Shown: piece after piece, positions 59,339-64,000 of the stretch | How positions within the stretch are numbered: position 1 is the stretch's first letter | Layout of the letters: each line of letters starts with the position of its first letter | Source: Arthrobacter sp. cf158 | GTDB taxonomy: Bacteria > Actinomycetota > Actinomycetes > Actinomycetales > Micrococcaceae | Length of the DNA: 64,000 nt | Assembly: GCF_900106835.1 (NCBI RefSeq) | Contig: NZ_FNNR01000004.1 | Span: 62,001-126,000 of the forward strand | Direction of reading: 5' to 3' | The notes under the pieces: generated by a model | Told to the model about the DNA's origin: nothing | Databases searched by the model: none | The model's input: the letters and a program-made list of their open reading frames with translations, nothing else | Program-made: the position numbers and the translations under genes

Positions 59339-60376
59339 ATGGAATCCCTGGATCGGCGCCATGCCCGCGCGCCCCGCTCTCCACGCGTGACCGCCGCGAT
59401 GGTGGCCGCACGTGCCGGCGTTTCCACAGCGACGGTGTCCTTGGTGGCCAACGGCAAAACGCAAGGGCGTGTCTCCGAGGACAACATCTCCCGGGTCCGC
59501 ACAGCCATTTCCGAGCTGGGCTATGTGGTGGACAGCATCGGCAGTTCGCTGGCCCGCGGGGTCAGCTCCATCGTCATTCTGGTGACGCCGGATGTTTCCA
59601 ACCCGTTCTTCGCCAACGTGATCGCAGGAGTGCGGGAGTCCTTGGGTGCTGAGTATCAGCTGTTGCTCTCGGTGACCGACGCCGGTGAGTCACCGCAGGC
59701 GGACGACGTCCGCAAACTTCTGGCCCTCCGGCCCGCAGGCCTGCTGGTCGGTGCCCCCAGTGCGGAGTTCCTGGAAGATCTCTCAGCGGCCGGACCCCTG
59801 GTCCTGCTGGACGCGCCAGGCCTCGAGTCCTATGCGCCCTCCGTGAATCTGGATGTCGCCCAGGGTGCCCGCGAGCTGGCCCGACACCTTGCAGCTTCCG
59901 GGCACAAGCATGCCGCATATGTGGACGGCGTAACCGGGACCGCCACATTCCAGCTGCGCCGGGAAGCCTTCCTGGAGGAGGCCTCCCGCTGCGGACTCTC
60001 TGTCGCCGACGGGCACATCATCAGCACATCCATCGACGTCGGTGCTGCCGCCGCCGCGTTCGCCGACGCCTGGCCGGGCTGGCAGCGCGAGGGCGTGACC
60101 GCCGTCGTCTGCGGCACCGATACACACGCTTACGGCGTGCTGCAGGAAGCGCGCGTTGAAGGTGTTCGGATCCCTGAAGAGCTTGCCGTGGCCGGCTTCG
60201 ACGACCTGCCCTACTCGGCCACGAGCAATCCCAGCCTCACATCGGTGCACCTTCCCGCCACCCCGCTGGGACGCAAGGCGGGGGAGCAGTTGCGGGGACT
60301 CATGGAAGGCCTGCCGCTGGAGGAACCACATGTGACGCTGGAAAGCTCACTGGTGGTGCGGGGATCTACGGCGTAG
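59339..60376 (+). CDS. LacI-family transcriptional regulator of the nucleoside operon
   Basis: The 345-residue protein starts at ATG 59339. The HTH reads TAAMVAARAGVSTATVSLVANGK, and a periplasmic-binding-protein-like domain follows with VTPDVSNPFFANVIAGVRES and AVAGFDDLPYSATSNPSLTSVHLP. It is divergent from the nucleoside hydrolase operon with two matching operators. The likely inducer is ribose or a nucleoside; not shown. Confidence 0.9.
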   Translation: MESLDRRHARAPRSPRVTAAMVAARAGVSTATVSLVANGKTQGRVSEDNISRVRTAISELGYVVDSIGSSLARGVSSIVILVTPDVSNPFFANVIAGVRESLGAEYQLLLSVTDAGESPQADDVRKLLALRPAGLLVGAPSAEFLEDLSAAGPLVLLDAPGLESYAPSVNLDVAQGARELARHLAASGHKHAAYVDGVTGTATFQLRREAFLEEASRCGLSVADGHIISTSIDVGAAAAAFADAWPGWQREGVTAVVCGTDTHAYGVLQEARVEGVRIPEELAVAGFDDLPYSATSNPSLTSVHLPATPLGRKAGEQLRGLMEGLPLEEPHVTLESSLVVRGSTA

Positions 60377-60386
60377 CAACGCTGAT

Positions 60387-60740
60387 TTAGCGGGATAGTG
60401 GGCGGAGCTGCGCTTCCGAGACTGGGTTCGGCACCGTGAAGTAGATCTGGGGCGCGGTCATGTCGCCCCAGTCTTCCTTCTTCACCCGCACCACCGTTGG
60501 CGTTACTTCCGCGATCCGCACCCGCAGCCACGCGCCGTCGTCGAGCAGTAATTCGTGGGGGTCGGCGAGGTACCTCAGGCCGAGTTCATCCAGAGTCTCT
60601 TCGGCGCTCAACCAGTCCACAACATCGGTGCGTGGGCGTCCGAGCATGTCAATGGCGACGAATCCGTCATCTACGGGCTGCATCCAACCCACGTGCTCAC
60701 CGTCGTCCGCGCGTCGGTGCTCTATCCAATCCGCTTGCAT
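60387..60740 (-). CDS. Conserved hypothetical protein, 117 residues
   Basis: The protein starts MQADWIEHRRADDGEHVGWM and has strands such as PVDDGFVAIDMLGRP, LLLDDGAWLRVRIAEV and APQIYFTVPNP. It is soluble and without Cys pairs. I do not recognise the family; the start is the only plausible one because upstream codons lie in another gene. The next gene on the strand (LysE) begins 44 bp upstream of this start, so they might share a transcript. Confidence 0.75.
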   Translation of the reverse strand: MQADWIEHRRADDGEHVGWMQPVDDGFVAIDMLGRPRTDVVDWLSAEETLDELGLRYLADPHELLLDDGAWLRVRIAEVTPTVVRVKKEDWGDMTAPQIYFTVPNPVSEAQLRPLSR

Positions 60741-60783
60741 GACTCGACGGTAGCAGCCGCGTCTTGCTGCTGCGCTGCTGGGG

Positions 60784-61407
60784 CTAGTGAATGACTGCGA
60801 GCAGGATGCCCACGAGGACGAACAGGCAGCCAAAGATGCGGTTCAGGATGGTTTGGCCGCGCTGGTCGTGGGTAAACCGTTGGAAAGACCGTGCAGCCAA
60901 GGCGAAGAAGAACCACATCACCATGATATCGATGAACAGCACGGTGGCCGTCAGTACCGCATATTGCTGGAGCAGCGGCTGGTCCGGCCTGATGAACTGG
61001 GGCATGAACGCGAGGAAGAAGACGATTGCCTTGGGGTTCAGCAGGTTCACCCAGATACCGCGTTGGAACATGGACAGGGCGGACTCGTTCTTTTTGTCCG
61101 CAACCTCTTCTTTGTCCAAGTCCGGCTTGTGCAGGAACTGCCGGATGCCCAGGTAGACCAAATACGCGGCACCCGCATAGCGGATCACGTTGAAGATCAC
61201 CGGCGAGTTGGACACCAGTACGCCCACGCCGAGGGCAACGATCACGATATGGATGACCAGGGCCACCTGTTGGCCGAGGATGCCCCAGATAGAGCGCCGG
61301 AATCCGGAATTGAGCGAGTTGCTCATGGTGAAGATGGCGCCGGCGCCGGGAGTGAAACTGATCAGGGTGCCGGCACCAACCAGGGCCAGCCAAAGTGAAA
61401 ACTGCAC
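60784..61407 (-). CDS. LysE-family amino acid exporter
   Basis: The 207-residue protein has six hydrophobic helices and the LysE/RhtB pattern: FTPGAGAIFTMSNSLNSGFR, LGVGVLVSNSPVIFNVIRYA, GAAYLVYLGIRQFL and NLLNPKAIVFFLAFMPQFI. It exports an amino acid or related compound; the substrate is unknown. The gene is likely single. Confidence 0.9.
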   Translation of the reverse strand: MQFSLWLALVGAGTLISFTPGAGAIFTMSNSLNSGFRRSIWGILGQQVALVIHIVIVALGVGVLVSNSPVIFNVIRYAGAAYLVYLGIRQFLHKPDLDKEEVADKKNESALSMFQRGIWVNLLNPKAIVFFLAFMPQFIRPDQPLLQQYAVLTATVLFIDIMVMWFFFALAARSFQRFTHDQRGQTILNRIFGCLFVLVGILLAVIH

Positions 61408-61576
61408 ACCTCAGCTTATGTCGGTCAGACGGATGCTCAGGACGCGTTCCTCCACCACCCTCTTTGGCGGCGAGAAACCGGAATGCACCCGGAACTGGTT
61501 GTTTTTGGCGGCAGCCCGGATCAAAGAAAGTGGGGAAGGTACAGCCAAGTCCAACGCCGTAAGGCAAACTGGTGCC

Positions 61577-62650
61577 GTGAGCGGAATCCCGTGGGTGCTG
61601 CACGTTGATCTGGACCAGTTCATTGCCGCTGTCGAGGTACTTCGGCGGCCTGAGCTTGCAGGTAAGCCGATCATTGTGGGTGGCAGGGGAGATCCCACCG
61701 AGCGTGCCGTGGTGTCCACCGCCTCCTATGAGGCAAGGGCTTTCGGGGTTGGTTCGGGCATGCCCTTGAGGATCGCTGCCCGGAAAGTGCCCGACGCCAT
61801 CATCCTGCCCGTCGATCAGGAGGCCTACCTTGCGGCCTCGGACGTCGTGATGGCCACCCTTCGCGCGCAGCCCGGGGCCACGGTGCAGGTCCTCGGCTGG
61901 GATGAAGCTTTTGTGGGTGTGGAGACTGAGGACCCGGAAGCCTACGCCCGGCAGATCCAAGCTGCTGTCCTGGAGCAGACCCAGTTGCATTGCAGCGTAG
62001 GCATCGGCGACACGCTGGTCCGCGCCAAGAACGCGACGGATTTCGGCAAACCTGCAGGCACCTTTCGGCTGACCAAAGCGAACTGGCTGGAGGTTATGGG
62101 TGACAAGCCCACCAAGGAATTGTGGGGCGTGGGACCAAAAGTGTCGCAACGTTTGGCGAAGCACCACATCACCACGGTGGCAGAGCTTGCAGCAATCGAC
62201 CCGCAGGAACTGGTGCCGGAGTTTGGGCCCAAGATGGGGCCTTGGTACGCACAGTTGGGACGCGGGGAAGGTTCCAGCGAGGTGGATGACACTCCGTGGG
62301 TGGCCCGGGCACATGGCCGCGAAACAACCTTTCAGCAGGACCTGACAGAACCCGCCCAGATCAGCGACGCCATCAAGGAGTTGACCGCCCGCGTCCTCGA
62401 GGACGTGGCGGCCGAGGGCCGGCCGGTGATTGGGCTGACGCTCAAGGTCCGTTACAAGCCGTTCTTCACCAAAACCTACGCAAGGAAGATCCCCGAGTCA
62501 TTCGACCGCGAGGAAGTCCTGGCGCAGGCTTTGGATCTTACAGCGAAGATCGAACCGGACCGCCCCATCAGGCTCCTCGGCCTGCGTGCAGAGATGTCCA
62601 TGCCCGAGGAAGCCCGCAAGGGACACACGCCGACCCGCAGCGGCTGGTAA
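61577..62650 (+). CDS. dinB: Y-family DNA polymerase IV, DinB2-like
   Basis: The 357-residue protein starts GTG; no strong ribosome site is visible. Residues 8-20 read LHVDLDQFIAAVE with catalytic Asp11. GWDEAFVG near 107 supplies Asp109 and Glu110, and the little-finger domain follows. The residue matching the steric gate (E. coli DinB Phe13) is Ile16, not aromatic. GGRGDPTE and STASYEARAFG resemble Mycobacterium smegmatis DinB2, which has Leu there and uses ribonucleotides readily. No neighbouring SOS box was seen. It probably bypasses lesions or supports stationary-phase repair. Confidence 0.9.
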   Translation: MSGIPWVLHVDLDQFIAAVEVLRRPELAGKPIIVGGRGDPTERAVVSTASYEARAFGVGSGMPLRIAARKVPDAIILPVDQEAYLAASDVVMATLRAQPGATVQVLGWDEAFVGVETEDPEAYARQIQAAVLEQTQLHCSVGIGDTLVRAKNATDFGKPAGTFRLTKANWLEVMGDKPTKELWGVGPKVSQRLAKHHITTVAELAAIDPQELVPEFGPKMGPWYAQLGRGEGSSEVDDTPWVARAHGRETTFQQDLTEPAQISDAIKELTARVLEDVAAEGRPVIGLTLKVRYKPFFTKTYARKIPESFDREEVLAQALDLTAKIEPDRPIRLLGLRAEMSMPEEARKGHTPTRSGW

Positions 62651-62689
62651 CGCCCGCAACAAACAGAACGCCCGACGGCGGCCCGCAGG

Positions 62690-63673
62690 CTACCAGCGCG
62701 GGTGAATCGCTTCGCGGAAGTAGCGGTCGTAGATGTCCCGAACTCCATCAGCCAAACCAGCCCCTACCACCTGCAGATCTCCGGCTTCGGCGTTGGCCCG
62801 TGCCTGCTCGGCCGAACGGGCGCCGGGGATGACCGCTGTGACGCCGTCTTGAGCGATGACCCAGGCGAGGGCCGCCTGAACGGTGGTGACGCCGTCGGGA
62901 ACTAATCCGCTGAACTCCTGGGCGGCCTTGACGCCGGTGGCGAAGTCGACGCCGGAGAAGGTTTCGCCGACATCGAAGGAGGCGCCGTCGCGGTTGTAAT
63001 TCCGGTGGTCGTCGGCGGGAAATTCTGTGTCTGCCGTGTACTTGCCGGACAGCAACCCGGAGGCCAGTGGCACGCGGGCAATGATGCCCACGCCGGCTTC
63101 CTTGGCGGCTGGCAGCACCTCGTCGAGGGGCTTGAGGCGGAAAGCGTTGAGGATGATCTGCACGGAGGCGGTGTTTCCGCGTTTGATGGCTTCCAGTGCC
63201 TCGTCCGTGCGCTCGACGCTGACGCCATAGTTGCGGATGGCCCCTTCGCTGACCAAGGTATCCAAGGCATCGTAGACCTCGGAGTTGCTGTAAACGGCAG
63301 TGGGTGGGCAGTGCAGTTGCACCAGGTCCAGGGTGTCCTGCTGCAGGTTTCGCCGGGAACGGTCTGTCCAGGCGCGGAAGTTCCGGAGGGCGTAATTTTC
63401 GGGAATCTGGTCCACGCGGCGCCCCATTTTGGTGGCTACTGTGACGTCCAGATCCGGGTTGGCGCGGAGGAAGCGGCCGATGATTTCCTCACTGCGTCCA
63501 TCACCGTAAACATCGGCGGTATCGAAGAAATTCACGCCCGCCTGGACCGAGGCTTCCAGCACGGCAACGGCGTCCTCTTCGGTGACGTCACCCCAGTCCG
63601 CTCCGAGTTGCCAGGTGCCCAGCCCCACGGTGGAGACGGATCGGCCGGTCTTGCCAAGTATGCGCTGTTCCAT
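62690..63673 (-). CDS. Aldo/keto reductase
   Basis: The 327-residue protein has the AKR tetrad pattern: FFDTADVYGDGRSEEIIG gives Asp and Tyr, VATKMGRR gives Lys, and LVQLHCPPT gives His. GIIARVPLASGLLSGKY is also typical, as is TAVIPGARSAEQARANAEA near the C-terminus. It reduces aldehydes or ketones with NADPH. Substrate unknown; single gene. Confidence 0.9.
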   Translation of the reverse strand: MEQRILGKTGRSVSTVGLGTWQLGADWGDVTEEDAVAVLEASVQAGVNFFDTADVYGDGRSEEIIGRFLRANPDLDVTVATKMGRRVDQIPENYALRNFRAWTDRSRRNLQQDTLDLVQLHCPPTAVYSNSEVYDALDTLVSEGAIRNYGVSVERTDEALEAIKRGNTASVQIILNAFRLKPLDEVLPAAKEAGVGIIARVPLASGLLSGKYTADTEFPADDHRNYNRDGASFDVGETFSGVDFATGVKAAQEFSGLVPDGVTTVQAALAWVIAQDGVTAVIPGARSAEQARANAEAGDLQVVGAGLADGVRDIYDRYFREAIHPRW

Positions 63674-63725
63674 GGGTTCGACTATATGGGTAGGTGTTCC
63701 GGGGTGCCCACCCGTGGTCGTTCGT

Positions 63726-63962
63726 TCAAGGGTTCAATTTCACGTTTGTCAGCATCCAGCCCACGACCGCGCCGACTATCACGACAACTACTGGAAGGGA
63801 GGAGAGGGCAGCCATTCTGCGCCGAATCTCGGCCGAGAGGAGAGCACCTGCCCTGGGGCTCGAGATGTCTTCAAACTCTCCCTCATATACCTGCCGGATA
63901 AGTCTCTCGGCGCTTTCCGCGACTTGGCGGTTGATTTTCGAATAGCTTCTGGGTTTCCCCAC
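63726..63962 (-). CDS. Small C-terminally anchored membrane protein, 78 residues
   Basis: The protein begins MGKPRSYSKINRQVAESAER and ends with one hydrophobic helix (SSLPVVVVIVGAVVGWMLT) before a short tail. It has no Cys or known motif. It could be a tail-anchored or small regulatory protein. The family is not recognised. The gene is complete, but the window ends 38 bp upstream of its start, so its promoter region is only partly seen. Confidence 0.65.
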   Translation of the reverse strand: MGKPRSYSKINRQVAESAERLIRQVYEGEFEDISSPRAGALLSAEIRRRMAALSSLPVVVVIVGAVVGWMLTNVKLNP

Positions 63963-64000
63963 TGCAAGATGACGGGAAATTCTCCGAAGACTGCGATCGC

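Noticed and set aside
60722..62314. 530-residue minus-strand open frame over dinB and lysE
   Set aside because: It reads antisense to dinB and in a different frame over lysE; no recognised motifs, so not a gene.

Overview
The window looks like chromosomal DNA from a high-GC actinobacterium close to Arthrobacter/Paenarthrobacter (Micrococcales). This rests on overall gene style and content: GTG/TTG starts, a TPP-controlled ykoEDC set, a six-gene Mrp operon with an A-B fusion, a SAM-IV-like aptamer, and an IdeR/DtxR-type iron box. The genus is inferred. I see no prophage, insertion sequence, integrase or CRISPR array. The region is chromosomal core plus accessory metabolism, with several families of short repeats at gene borders.

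Layout. 1-9 kb: a TIM-barrel sugar isomerase, a decayed GNAT gene, an ArsR regulator with a divergent SDR, a LysR/MFS divergent pair, a PucR-like regulator, an HSL-type hydrolase, an alanine-dehydrogenase-like enzyme and a SnoaL-like protein. 9-14 kb: tRNA-Gly(CCC), then two secreted proteins (a VanY peptidase and a CAP protein) that share a C-terminal FG-GAP-like repeat domain, and dCTP deaminase. 14-24 kb: ion homeostasis (a KhtTU-like K+/H+ antiporter and the Mrp Na+/H+ antiporter operon). 24-29 kb: DUF4235, NUDIX, an eight-copy 74-bp G-rich tandem array, a TPP riboswitch and ykoEDC (thiamine or precursor uptake). 29-33 kb: an iron-regulated divergent locus (siderophore-type acyltransferase, penicillin-acylase-family enzyme, siderophore-interacting reductase). 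33-37 kb: an HTH-MurA fusion, then a nuclease-like gene bracketed by two copies of a palindromic element, then a YbdK-type ligase. 37-41 kb: a methionine operon (DUF1737, rhodanese, metZ, membrane protein) behind a SAM riboswitch, and a SulP permease. 41-45 kb: a three-gene overlapping operon (LLM flavin monooxygenase, HAL-fold lyase lacking the MIO triad, CBS/CysK-like enzyme). 45-53 kb: AhpD-like protein, amino-acid permease, pabC, cardiolipin synthase, a P-loop kinase-PabB fusion and a LMW phosphatase. 53-60 kb: a Tat-exported M60 peptidase behind LacI-type operators, a TetR/membrane-protein pair, and a nucleoside catabolic operon (nucleoside hydrolase, MFS, ribokinase) with a divergent LacI. 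60-64 kb: LysE exporter, a DinB2-like polymerase, an aldo/keto reductase and small proteins.

The points most worth following are the LLM/HAL-like/CBS-like operon with its missing MIO triad, the HTH-MurA fusion, the nuclease gene bracketed by 82-bp palindromes, the 74-bp G-quadruplex-prone array before the TPP riboswitch, and the iron-boxed penicillin acylase locus. All functional calls come from reading motifs; no database search was run.
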